Assembly (NCBI GenBank): GCA_934149165.1 | Contig: CAKPDY010000045.1 | Location: 1-6,267, forward strand | DNA from: an uncultured Clostridia bacterium | GTDB lineage: Bacteria; Bacillota; Clostridia; TANB77; CAG-508 | Direction: 5' to 3' | Length of the DNA stretch: 6,267 bases | In this document: positions 1 through 5,612 of the stretch, one piece after another | How positions within the stretch are numbered: position 1 is the stretch's first letter | How the letters are laid out: the number at the start of each line of letters is the position of its first letter | Notes under the pieces: generated by a model | Seen by the model: the letters and a program-made list of their open reading frames with translations, nothing else | Told to the model about the DNA's origin: nothing | Database searches by the model: none | Made by a program: the position numbers and the translations under genes

Positions 1-9
1 GCAATTCAT
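1..9 (-). CDS. Start of a gene running off the left edge (first three codons only)
   Basis: The codons ATG AAT TGC (Met-Asn-Cys) read leftward from position 9 and leave the window. The coding call rests on context: a strong Shine-Dalgarno sequence lies 4 nt upstream, and a near-consensus sigma-A promoter with an optimal 17-bp spacer lies further up, giving a predicted leader of about 55 nt. No product can be guessed from three residues. The gene is a separate transcription unit from the SNF2 gene, being more than 340 bases away with its own promoter. Sequence beyond position 1 would be needed to confirm an open frame. Confidence 0.6.
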
Positions 10-13
10 TTTT

Positions 14-22
14 CTCACCTCT
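14..22 (-). promoter_or_regulatory. Ribosome binding site of the gene starting at position 9
   Basis: On the minus strand the sequence is AGAGGTGAG, pairing with most of the 16S anti-Shine-Dalgarno sequence, and 4 nt separate it from the ATG. It is one of the strongest ribosome binding sites in the window and is what fixes the start at position 9. Confidence 0.75.
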
Positions 23-71
23 TTATTACTATTTTATGATTATTTTTATATTTTATTCATATTCTAGTAAT

Positions 72-100
72 ATTTTAGCATTTTTTTCGCCTTTTGTCAA
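72..100 (-). promoter_or_regulatory. Sigma-A promoter for the gene starting at position 9
   Basis: The minus strand carries a perfect -35 TTGACA (95-100), a 17-bp spacer and a -10 TAAAAT (72-77) preceded by TGC, which is an extended -10 element. Transcription should start near position 65, giving a leader of about 55 nt before the ATG. No obvious operator or riboswitch structure is visible in that leader, which is almost all A and T. Confidence 0.75.
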
Positions 101-206
101 ATATTTTCGGTGTTTTACAGAAATTTCCCTAATCCTTAATATTCCTTGGCATTGCTATAATTGTGCTTGTTCTTCTTGCCTTTTTTAAATTTTACCTATG
201 TTTTCT

Positions 207-356
207 TCAAAAAGAGCACAAAATTACCCAAGGGTCTATATTCATATTCCATTGATGTTTAAACTCATGAAATCCATTATTTTCAATATTCCATCTTGCA
301 TGTATTATTTTATTTATTGTTTTTTTACTCATATTTACATCTGTACATTTTTCTAA
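207..356 (-). pseudogene. Relic of a DDE transposase C-terminus (IS fragment)
   Basis: A minus-strand frame of about 49 codons starts right after the SNF2 stop codon and ends at a TGA (207-209). It contains the stretch HARWNIENNGFHEFKHQW. This is the typical C-terminal block of DDE transposases of the IS4-like superfamily, where R-W-x-I-E-x-x-x-F carries the third catalytic acid (Glu) and the following Lys belongs to the YREK-like signature. The upstream CTDVNMSKKTINKII also fits the strand and helix that usually precede this block. The two catalytic Asp residues, the N-terminal DNA-binding part and the usual residues after the block are all missing, and no ribosome binding site or inverted repeats were found. 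It is therefore a dead fragment of an insertion sequence, not a small gene. The exact IS family is uncertain. What is inferred: an element once inserted next to the SNF2 gene and was then mostly deleted. Confidence 0.65.
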
Positions 357-3300
357 TTAATCAAACAAATTCATAATTTCTTCTTTTGATAATTTATTAA
401 TAAACGTTTCTTCTGTTGAAAGAATTTTTTCTGAAATTTGTGCTTTTCTTTCTTGTAATTTATTAATTTTTTCCTCAATAGAATTATTTGTAATTAACTT
501 ATAAACTTGTACACTATTTTTTTGTCCAATTCTATAAGCTCTATCTGTTGCTTGATTTTCAGCAGATACATTCCACCAAGGGTCATAATGTATTACAACA
601 TCTGCACTTGTTAAATTTAAGCCTGTTCCACCTGCTTTTAAAGATATTAAAAATATTTTTACATTGTCATTTTTGTTAAAATCATCAACCATTTCGATTC
701 TTTTATCTACAGGTGTGCTTCCTGTTAATTTAAAATATTCTATATTTTTTTCTTTTAATTTTTCTTCTATAATTTTAAACATTGATGTATATCCAGAAAA
801 TAGTAATATTTTATGATTTGATGATATTGCTTCATTAATTAAATCCATACATTGATTAAGTTTTCCTGATTCATCATTATAATTTTCTATAAATAAGCTT
901 GGATGACAACATATTTGTCTTAATCTTGTTAATAACATAAGAATTTTAAATTTACTTTTTTCAAATCCTTTTTCATTTAATTGTTGCATTACTTCTTTTT
1001 TAGTTTGTACAAAATATGACATATATATTTTTTCTTGTTCTTTTGTCATTTCATTTGTCATTACAGTAATATTTTTTTCTGGTAATTCAGTTAAAACATC
1101 ACTTTTTATTCTTCTTAAAATAAATGGACTTATCATTGTTTTAAATTTTTTCATTGCATCTTCATTATTATCTTTTAAAATTGGTTGTTCAAATATTTTT
1201 TTGAATTTTGTATAACTATATAAATATCCTGGCATAATAAAATCAAATATTGACCACAATTCTGAAATTGAGTTTTCTATTGGTGTTCCTGTTAATGCTA
1301 ATTTAATTTCTCCATTTAATGTTTTTAATGCTGTTGAATTTTGTGTTGAAAAATTTTTTATATATTGTGCTTCATCTGCAATTATATATTTGAAATTTTT
1401 TCCTTCATATTCATCTATATCTCTTTTTAATAAATCATATGATGTTATTAAAACATCATAATCTAAATATGTATTTATTAAATTTTTCCTTGCTAAAGCA
1501 TCTCCTGATATAATTAATGTTTGTAATCTATTATTACTCCATTTTTCAATTTCTTTTTTCCAATTTAAAACTAATGAACTTGGACATACAACAATTGATG
1601 GTATATCATTATTTTTATTTGATGCTAATACAGATATTACTTGCAAGGTTTTTCCAAGTCCCATATCATCTGCTAATATACCTCCAAATTTATAGTGTTC
1701 CAGCACTTTTATCCATTTATATCCTACTTTTTGGTAATCTCTTAATATATTTTCAAAATTTTCATCTACTTTAATATTATCTGAAAAATCTTTATTAGCA
1801 ACATTATCTATTAATTCTTTGTATTCTTTATTTTTATTGATTTTTATTTTAGTATTTCTTTCCAATATTTTTTCTAAATACAAACCTCTATTACTTGGTA
1901 TTTGAGCAATTCCATTTTCAAATTTTGTATTTAAATTATTTGTTATTTCATTTACAAATTCTAATTCATCACTTTCTTCTAAATTTAAAAAATCTCCATT
2001 TTTTAATTTATAATATTTCTTTTTTATATTATAATTTTGTAAAATACCTTTTATTTCATTTAAATCAATATTTATTTTTGACATATCTAATTGTAATAAT
2101 CCGCCATCTAATTTAACAGAAACATTTGAAACATTAACATTTTTTATTTTCTTATTTTTTAATTTATCTGTTATTAATATTTCAAATTTTTCCATATAAT
2201 CATTTACCTTATTTAGCAAGAAATTATACATGTCTTCATCATTTTTTAAAGTAAAATATCTTTTACTTCTACCTAATTCAAATCCATCCATGAAAATCTT
2301 TTCTAATATTTCTTTTTCTTTTGGTATATCTCTTACAATATTTTGTTGGTTTACATATTCATTAAAATCAGGGTCTAATATATTAAATTCTTTGTCTTTA
2401 TAGCAAAATTTTAGTTCCATAATAATATTATTGTTATCATCTAAATCTAATAACATTTTAGTTGCTAAAGTGTCTACTACCAATCCATTAATATTGTTTC
2501 CTATTTCTAATAATTGTTGTGTTTTTACAAATTTGTTATAGTAATTTAAAACATATTTATAAAAATCTTCATATTTATCTTCAGGTACATATATATTACC
2601 ATTTTCAAATAGTTTTAATAATTTATCTAAATTTGGATATTTACTTTTTTCACATTTATATATTTTTTCATTATAGAAAATGTATACACATTTACTTGAT
2701 GTTGTATATTCATATGTAACAATATTTAAGTTAAAAATATATTCATTTTGTTCTAATATTTCATTATATGATTTTTCTATTTTTATTTTAATTTCAGGTT
2801 CTTCAGATGTAAGTAAAAACTTTGTTTTATTAACCATTCTAGTATCGACTATTATGCCACTTTTTTCTGTTAAATTTATAAAATTGTCTATTTCATTATC
2901 AACTGCATATATAGTCCTATTTGCGCCCCAATATCTATTATAACTATCAATTATATTATTGCGATTCATATTTTTTCCATATTCTAATATGAAATCTAAT
3001 ATATCTTTTGAATTATCACTTATATTTTCTCTTTTAGCAACTAAATTTAATTCTTTACCAAATTCAATATTTGAACCATTTTTAAATGCCTGATATAAGT
3101 CTAGTATATTTTTTAAAATATATTTCTTTTTTTCACCTATTTTAAATTCTATTCCTAATTGTTCTTCCTCAATTTCATTTATAGTTGGTATAATTTCAAC
3201 ATTATTATATGTTTTATATAAAGCTGTATTTCCGGAATTTTTCAGTTCTTGAATATTTTTATATATTTTTTTTAGATCTGCACTTCCTTGTAATTTTATA

Positions 3301-3818
3301 TTTTGTTCTTTTGAATTTGAATATAAGTCTTTGTATTTGCTTATTAATGATTCTGTTTCATAATATTTCATTCTATATTCTCTTTGTTTTATATATCTTT
3401 TATATGCTTCTTCTTCCTGTTGTTTTCTTAATCTTGCAGCTTCTTCTTCCTGTTGTTTTCTTAATCTTGTAGCTTCTTCCAATTTTTCTTTACCTTTTTG
3501 TGTATTTGGTCTATGTGGATTAATAGTCTCATATATTGTTGCATATATATGTTTACATACTTTACCATCTTCACTATCTAAGCATGTACAGTTCCATTTT
3601 ATGACTTCATTCCCTTTTAATTCAATTTGTACATTATATTCACTTGTTTTTCCAACTACATTTGCATCAATTTTTACATTTTTGTCATTTTTATCTACTG
3701 TTTTTATATTTACTTGTTCAGAATGAAAAATCTCTTTTCCTCTTGTCATTCTTTTCATATCTCTTGGAGAATGAATACTTACGTTTCCTATTTCTAAATC
3801 TGTTACATCTATTTTCAT
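357..3818 (-). CDS. SNF2-family DNA-dependent ATPase with N-terminal SWIM zinc finger
   Basis: This is a cytoplasmic ATP-driven DNA translocase of 1153 residues. An N-terminal SWIM zinc finger has ligands C77, C79, C88 and H90 (C-x-C-x8-C-x-H). It is followed by a charged coiled coil of 11-residue repeats (about 107-140) and a long middle region resembling the bacterial SNF2-associated domain (roughly 180-600). The two-lobed motor is complete: Walker A in GGILADDMGLGKT (Lys about 723), DEAQ Walker B (815-818), LTGTPIEN motif III (around 840), SLKAGGTGLNLT motif V and QATDRAYRIGQ motif VI (1089-1099). The end, LSKEEIMNLFD, is typical, so the protein is full length. Bacterial relatives are linked to RNA polymerase recycling or DNA transactions, but this subfamily has no firm role. 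The ATG at 3818 is preferred over a TTG 22 codons upstream: it has a ribosome binding site, and the promoter lies inside the longer frame. No nuclease or methylase partner is nearby, and no clear terminator follows. Confidence 0.95.
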   Translation of the reverse strand: MKIDVTDLEIGNVSIHSPRDMKRMTRGKEIFHSEQVNIKTVDKNDKNVKIDANVVGKTSEYNVQIELKGNEVIKWNCTCLDSEDGKVCKHIYATIYETINPHRPNTQKGKEKLEEATRLRKQQEEEAARLRKQQEEEAYKRYIKQREYRMKYYETESLISKYKDLYSNSKEQNIKLQGSADLKKIYKNIQELKNSGNTALYKTYNNVEIIPTINEIEEEQLGIEFKIGEKKKYILKNILDLYQAFKNGSNIEFGKELNLVAKRENISDNSKDILDFILEYGKNMNRNNIIDSYNRYWGANRTIYAVDNEIDNFINLTEKSGIIVDTRMVNKTKFLLTSEEPEIKIKIEKSYNEILEQNEYIFNLNIVTYEYTTSSKCVYIFYNEKIYKCEKSKYPNLDKLLKLFENGNIYVPEDKYEDFYKYVLNYYNKFVKTQQLLEIGNNINGLVVDTLATKMLLDLDDNNNIIMELKFCYKDKEFNILDPDFNEYVNQQNIVRDIPKEKEILEKIFMDGFELGRSKRYFTLKNDEDMYNFLLNKVNDYMEKFEILITDKLKNKKIKNVNVSNVSVKLDGGLLQLDMSKINIDLNEIKGILQNYNIKKKYYKLKNGDFLNLEESDELEFVNEITNNLNTKFENGIAQIPSNRGLYLEKILERNTKIKINKNKEYKELIDNVANKDFSDNIKVDENFENILRDYQKVGYKWIKVLEHYKFGGILADDMGLGKTLQVISVLASNKNNDIPSIVVCPSSLVLNWKKEIEKWSNNRLQTLIISGDALARKNLINTYLDYDVLITSYDLLKRDIDEYEGKNFKYIIADEAQYIKNFSTQNSTALKTLNGEIKLALTGTPIENSISELWSIFDFIMPGYLYSYTKFKKIFEQPILKDNNEDAMKKFKTMISPFILRRIKSDVLTELPEKNITVMTNEMTKEQEKIYMSYFVQTKKEVMQQLNEKGFEKSKFKILMLLTRLRQICCHPSLFIENYNDESGKLNQCMDLINEAISSNHKILLFSGYTSMFKIIEEKLKEKNIEYFKLTGSTPVDKRIEMVDDFNKNDNVKIFLISLKAGGTGLNLTSADVVIHYDPWWNVSAENQATDRAYRIGQKNSVQVYKLITNNSIEEKINKLQERKAQISEKILSTEETFINKLSKEEIMNLFD
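3406..3480 (-). repeat. 33-bp tandem repeat inside the SNF2 gene (11-residue coiled-coil units)
   Basis: Two 33-bp copies (3406-3438 and 3439-3471) differ at a single base near their ends, and a partial third copy follows (3472-3480). Each encodes an 11-residue unit of the form EEAxRLRKQQE. The length is a multiple of three, so copy number can change without breaking the frame. The 11-residue period suits a hendecad-type helical coiled coil between the SWIM finger and the SNF2-associated region. The near identity of the copies at DNA level suggests a recent duplication. Confidence 0.85.
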
Positions 3819-3830
3819 TTTATTTTGTGT

Positions 3831-3836
3831 CCTCTT
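3831..3836 (-). promoter_or_regulatory. Ribosome binding site of the SNF2 gene
   Basis: AAGAGG on the minus strand lies 12 nt upstream of the ATG at 3818. The spacing is a little long but usable. No comparable site precedes the TTG at 3884, so this site decides the start codon. Confidence 0.6.
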
Positions 3837-3855
3837 TCTACTAATATTGCTTAAA

Positions 3856-3884
3856 ATTATAACATATTTTTCCGTATGTAACAA
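3856..3884 (-). promoter_or_regulatory. Extended -10 sigma-A promoter of the SNF2 gene
   Basis: The minus strand reads TTGTTA (-35, 3879-3884), an exact 17-bp spacer, then a perfect TATAAT (3856-3861) preceded by TGT, an extended -10. The start of transcription is expected near 3849, leaving a leader of about 30 nt that contains the ribosome binding site. The -35 overlaps the alternative TTG start, so a transcript from here could not encode the longer protein form. Confidence 0.75.
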
Positions 3885-3965
3885 TATGTTTTGTAGCTTT
3901 TTTAATTTATTTAATTGCCTAAATTTATTTTATTTTTTTAAAATAACTATTATATTAAGTTAGAA

Positions 3966-4026
3966 AAAAATGATGTTAGATATTATTAAGTAATAGTTAT
4001 TTGCTATTATTTCTAACATTGTTTTT
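3966..4026. terminator. AT-rich inverted repeat, possible two-way terminator
   Basis: Arms at 3966-3980 and 4012-4026 pair over 15 bp, including two G-T wobbles, with a core of ATGTTAGA against TCTAACAT. A nested 5-bp stem, AATAG/CTATT (3992-3996 and 4004-4008), sits inside. Runs of A and T at both outer ends give a U-tail in either direction. It lies between the kinase relic and the SNF2 promoter, where a terminator would make sense. GC content is low and the loop is long, so it may be a weak terminator or simply AT-rich sequence. Confidence 0.35.
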
Positions 4027-4047
4027 AATTCTTTTTCTGAAATTTTA

Positions 4048-4336
4048 CTATACAACCACCTTTTTGTGTAAGCCAAACACTTCAAATATTTCAGGATAAT
4101 ATTTTTTATATATTTTTTATATTAATATAATCCTCTGGTTTAATAAATTTTTCTGTGCTTTCACTTGTAAACTTCCATGGCATATCAATCATTCTAAAGA
4201 AGATATCCAACTCAAAATCTATTGGTGCACTCATACTTCTTTCGAAATCTATTATTTTTATATTCATATTTTTAGTTATTAGTATATTATCAAAATGTAG
4301 GTCATGTTTTCTTCCATCTTTTAAGTACGCTATCAT
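4048..4336 (-). pseudogene. Broken APH-type phosphotransferase (kinase) C-terminal remnant
   Basis: The readable piece of 76 residues holds the C-lobe of an aminoglycoside-phosphotransferase-like kinase: catalytic loop HDLHFDNIL, with the Asp and the metal-binding Asn, then the second metal Asp in IIDFERS, followed by a PIDFELDIFFRM helix. The catalytic loop is irregular: the usual His two places before Asp is Lys, with His shifted by one. The whole N-lobe (nucleotide-binding loop and Lys) is missing, against a usual length of about 250-300 residues. The frame stops at 4106, but taking one A from the six-A run at 4113-4118 restores YKKYYPEIFEVFGLHKKVVV up to a TAG at 4048. A third frame is then open to 3960. 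The ATG at 4336 has no ribosome binding site and lies just past a terminator. This is a decayed gene and its original substrate cannot be told. Confidence 0.7.
4100..4121. repeat. 11-bp perfect tandem duplication in the kinase remnant
   Basis: TATTTTTTATA occurs twice in tandem on the plus strand (4100-4110 and 4111-4121). It includes the T6 tracts where the kinase frame breaks. An 11-bp unit is not a multiple of three, so slippage of the unit or of the T6 tracts is a likely source of the frameshift. Confidence 0.7.
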
Positions 4337-4350
4337 ATTTGATTATCATG

Positions 4351-4389
4351 AAAAGACCACCCAGATATAAAATAACTTGAGTGGTCTTT
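4351..4389 (-). terminator. Intrinsic terminator of the 113-residue orphan gene
   Basis: An 11-bp stem (arms 4352-4362 and 4379-4389) has the core AAAGACCAC/GTGGTCTTT and a 16-nt loop, and begins 29 nt after the stop codon at 4419. The one imperfect pair is a G-U wobble in minus-strand RNA but a C-A mismatch in plus-strand RNA, so the hairpin is better in the minus direction. The U-run after it is short, TTTT then CATG. A T-rich stretch on the other side could allow some plus-strand termination too. Confidence 0.75.
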
Positions 4390-4418
4390 GTTTTACCTGT
4401 TTAATTTAAATAGGTAAG

Positions 4419-4760
4419 TTACATAAAATATTCCATAAAAGATTCATAATCCTCCTGATCTTCTTCACACATCTGATTGAAAACTTCATCATCTGTGATT
4501 AACATACCTTCATCTAACAAAGTATCTACATTATAGCATCCTTCGTCATCAACAACAACCCTTGTTCTATTGCTTATATCTGCTTCTGTTCTAGCAGAAA
4601 CAACTTTTTGAGCAATAGTTTTTCCGGAAATTTCCCAATTGTTTTCAATGTTGTAATTGCTAATTTCAAAAAGCATATCATCAACAATGAGATATCCATT
4701 TTTCAAAGGTTTGTTAAGTTCATTAAGATAAGTGAACTTTTCTGAAATTTTCTTAGGCAT
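4419..4760 (-). CDS. Acidic orphan protein of 113 residues, unknown function
   Basis: I do not recognise this protein. It is small, probably cytoplasmic, and has no signal peptide, membrane segment or familiar motif. The first half is mixed and moderately hydrophobic (for example NGYLIVDDMLFEI near residues 21-33). The second half is strongly acidic, with VVVDDEGCYNVDTLLDEG (about 68-85) and a tail rich in Glu, Asp and Tyr ending in FMEYFM. It has two cysteines (about 74 and 97) and no zinc-site pattern. The start is well supported by AAAGGAAGG just upstream. It is a single-gene unit with its own promoter and terminator. Its GC, about 27-35% in sampled lines, is clearly above the roughly 17-22% in the SNF2 gene, hinting at a different origin. 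A small regulator, inhibitor or DNA mimic is possible from the acidity, but that is speculation. Intact length and clean signals make a real gene very likely. Confidence 0.88.
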   Translation of the reverse strand: MPKKISEKFTYLNELNKPLKNGYLIVDDMLFEISNYNIENNWEISGKTIAQKVVSARTEADISNRTRVVVDDEGCYNVDTLLDEGMLITDDEVFNQMCEEDQEDYESFMEYFM

Positions 4761-4765
4761 AATAA

Positions 4766-4774
4766 CCTTCCTTT
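4766..4774 (-). promoter_or_regulatory. Ribosome binding site of the 113-residue gene
   Basis: AAAGGAAGG on the minus strand ends 5 nt before the ATG at 4760. It contains both AAGGA and GGAAGG, so pairing with 16S rRNA is good and the start codon is not in doubt. Confidence 0.8.
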
Positions 4775-4825
4775 CGTAATTACCAAAGGTTTATATTCGT
4801 ATGAACACAAAAATGTGATATTCTT

Positions 4826-4854
4826 AGTGTACCATAAATAAAAAAAATTGTCAA
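4826..4854 (-). promoter_or_regulatory. Sigma-A promoter of the 113-residue gene
   Basis: A perfect TTGACA (4849-4854), a 17-bp spacer and TACACT (4826-4831) preceded by TGG as extended -10. Transcription should start near 4819, giving a leader of about 60 nt. The leader opens with a small CACA/TGTG hairpin (4806-4809 and 4814-4817). The spacer is a T-rich run, and a repeat-rich stretch lies directly upstream. Confidence 0.78.
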
Positions 4855-4871
4855 GTTTATTTTAATCTTTT

Positions 4872-4941
4872 ATGTATACATCATATGTGTACTTCACATG
4901 TTTAATTGCTAATTGTACATCTTTTAATTGCTGTATACATG
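4872..4941. promoter_or_regulatory. Cluster of TGTATACA dyads and direct repeats upstream of the orphan gene promoter
   Basis: The 8-bp palindrome TGTATACA occurs at 4873-4880 and 4932-4939. Related half-sites lie between them: TGTGTAC (4886-4892) and TTGTACAT (4913-4920). An ATGTG/CACAT inverted repeat spans 4885-4899. TTTAATTGCT is repeated exactly at 4901-4910 and 4923-4932, a 22-bp period close to two helical turns. Placed just upstream of a -35, this could be a binding region for a transcription factor. AT-rich DNA yields such patterns by chance, so the role is inferred. Confidence 0.4.
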
Positions 4942-4953
4942 AACAATACATTT

Positions 4954-4983
4954 AAATAAAAAAAACTCCTCTTACAAGGAGTT
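4954..4983 (-). terminator. Intrinsic terminator of the 169-residue membrane protein gene
   Basis: A perfect 7-bp stem AACTCCT/AGGAGTT with a 6-nt loop (arms 4964-4970 and 4977-4983) is followed on the minus strand by TTTTTT-A-TTT. It lies 25 nt after the TAA stop at 5009. This is a textbook rho-independent terminator, and it separates this gene from the orphan gene promoter below it. Confidence 0.88.
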
Positions 4984-5008
4984 GGGATAATTTGCTTTTT
5001 TTGATTAA

Positions 5009-5518
5009 TTATTTTTCTTTATCAGCAAGTTCAATTACAGCTTTTGTGTATTTTAATAATTCTTTTTTATTTTTAAATCCACAAGTTTTAGCAAAATATT
5101 CTGCATAAATAGTATCTTCTTTTACTATTCCTGTTTGTATTGCTTTATTTATGTTGTAGCTCTCTTTTGCTGATATATCTCCTAGTCTTAAATATTCTGT
5201 TACAGTTAAATTATATATATTATCATTATTTTTTAGTTTCTCATATATTTCTGTTGTTATTATTCCGTTATCTATTAATTCATAATCATTTTTAAATTCT
5301 ATAATTTTTTTGTCTGGATATTTTGTTACATTCACTACTTTTTCTATATATTCCGCTTTGCCATCTTTGTTTATTTTTCCTACATTTATAGGCTTAAATA
5401 TCATTATAATTACAAATATAACAGCTATAACCAATAGTAGAACAGCAATAGTACATATTGACTTTTTATTTAGTTTTATTTTCTTTTTAATTCTTTTTCC
5501 CATTCTCTTTCCTGTCAT
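5009..5518 (-). CDS. Single-pass membrane protein of 169 residues, unknown function
   Basis: I do not recognise this family. Residues 1-19 are densely basic (Lys and Arg), and one hydrophobic helix follows (about 20-41, SICTIAVLLLVIAVIFVIIM). By the positive-inside rule the short N-terminus is cytoplasmic and residues 42-169 are outside; there is no lipobox and no clear cleavage site, so a signal anchor is likely. The outer part is polar and mixed alpha/beta, with a short strand-rich piece (about 50-75) and then probable helices up to ELADKEK. A single Cys is in the outer part (FAKTCGF). The ATG at 5518 has an excellent AAAGGAGAG 5-7 nt upstream; a second ATG at codon 6 also follows an AGGAAAG and could be used. 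A terminator lies immediately upstream, so expression may depend on read-through from the surface protein gene. A strong terminator follows. Low GC matches the SNF2 gene, so it looks native. Confidence 0.88.
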   Translation of the reverse strand: MTGKRMGKRIKKKIKLNKKSICTIAVLLLVIAVIFVIIMIFKPINVGKINKDGKAEYIEKVVNVTKYPDKKIIEFKNDYELIDNGIITTEIYEKLKNNDNIYNLTVTEYLRLGDISAKESYNINKAIQTGIVKEDTIYAEYFAKTCGFKNKKELLKYTKAVIELADKEK

Positions 5519-5523
5519 ATAAT

Positions 5524-5532
5524 CTCTCCTTT
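5524..5532 (-). promoter_or_regulatory. Ribosome binding site of the membrane protein gene, abutting a terminator
   Basis: AAAGGAGAG lies 5 nt before the ATG at 5518. Only 5 nt separate it from the U-run of the upstream terminator, so no promoter fits between terminator and gene. Confidence 0.8.
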
Positions 5533-5537
5533 ATTTT

Positions 5538-5575
5538 AAAAAAGAGAACTAGAAAGTTCTAGTCCTCTCTTTTTT
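5538..5575 (-). terminator. Intergenic terminator between surface protein and membrane protein genes
   Basis: A long hairpin pairs GAGAGGACTAGA with TCTAGTTCTCTT on the minus strand and continues into A/U pairs, followed by a TTTTTT run (5538-5543). Two imperfect pairs are G-U in minus-strand RNA but A-C in plus-strand RNA, so it is built for the minus direction. It begins 12 nt after the surface protein stop codon. Because the next ribosome binding site starts at once, it probably acts as a partial terminator or attenuator between the two genes. Confidence 0.82.
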
Positions 5576-5583
5576 GCATATTT

Positions 5584-5612
5584 ATTTTAGTTCATTTTTT
5601 TCTTTTTTGCAA
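5584..5612 (-). promoter_or_regulatory. Weak candidate promoter overlapping the end of the surface protein gene
   Basis: TTGCAA (5607-5612), a 17-bp spacer and TAAAAT (5584-5589) lie on the minus strand over the Lys-rich last codons and stop codon of the surface protein gene. It would start RNA just before the terminator hairpin and is the only nearby candidate for a dedicated promoter of the membrane protein gene. The A-rich Lys codons make chance matches likely. Confidence 0.25.

Noticed and set aside
1517..3472. Several plus-strand open frames rich in Tyr, Leu, Ile and Phe
   Set aside because: They are opposite the SNF2 gene, hydrophobic only because A-rich codons are read in antisense, and lack ribosome binding sites.
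3406..3480. CRISPR-like or phage-type repeat
   Set aside because: The units are contiguous without spacers and are in-frame coding repeats.
357..3818. Type I restriction or DISARM-like helicase component
   Set aside because: The motifs are SNF2 (QATDRAYRIGQ, SLKAGGTGLNLT) with a SWIM finger, and no methylase, nuclease or phospholipase-D gene is beside it.
4155..4370. Plus-strand open frame of 71 residues opposite the kinase remnant
   Set aside because: There is no ribosome binding site, it runs into the terminator hairpin, and the opposite strand has recognisable kinase motifs.
4801..4825. Small CACA/TGTG hairpin in the leader of the 113-residue gene as an RNA switch
   Set aside because: A 4-bp stem is too short, and nothing resembles a known riboswitch core.
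4849..4881. Possible plus-strand promoter TTGTCA with 17-bp spacer and TATGTA
   Set aside because: The -10 is poor, no plus-strand gene follows, and the match arises partly from the minus-strand -35 read in reverse.
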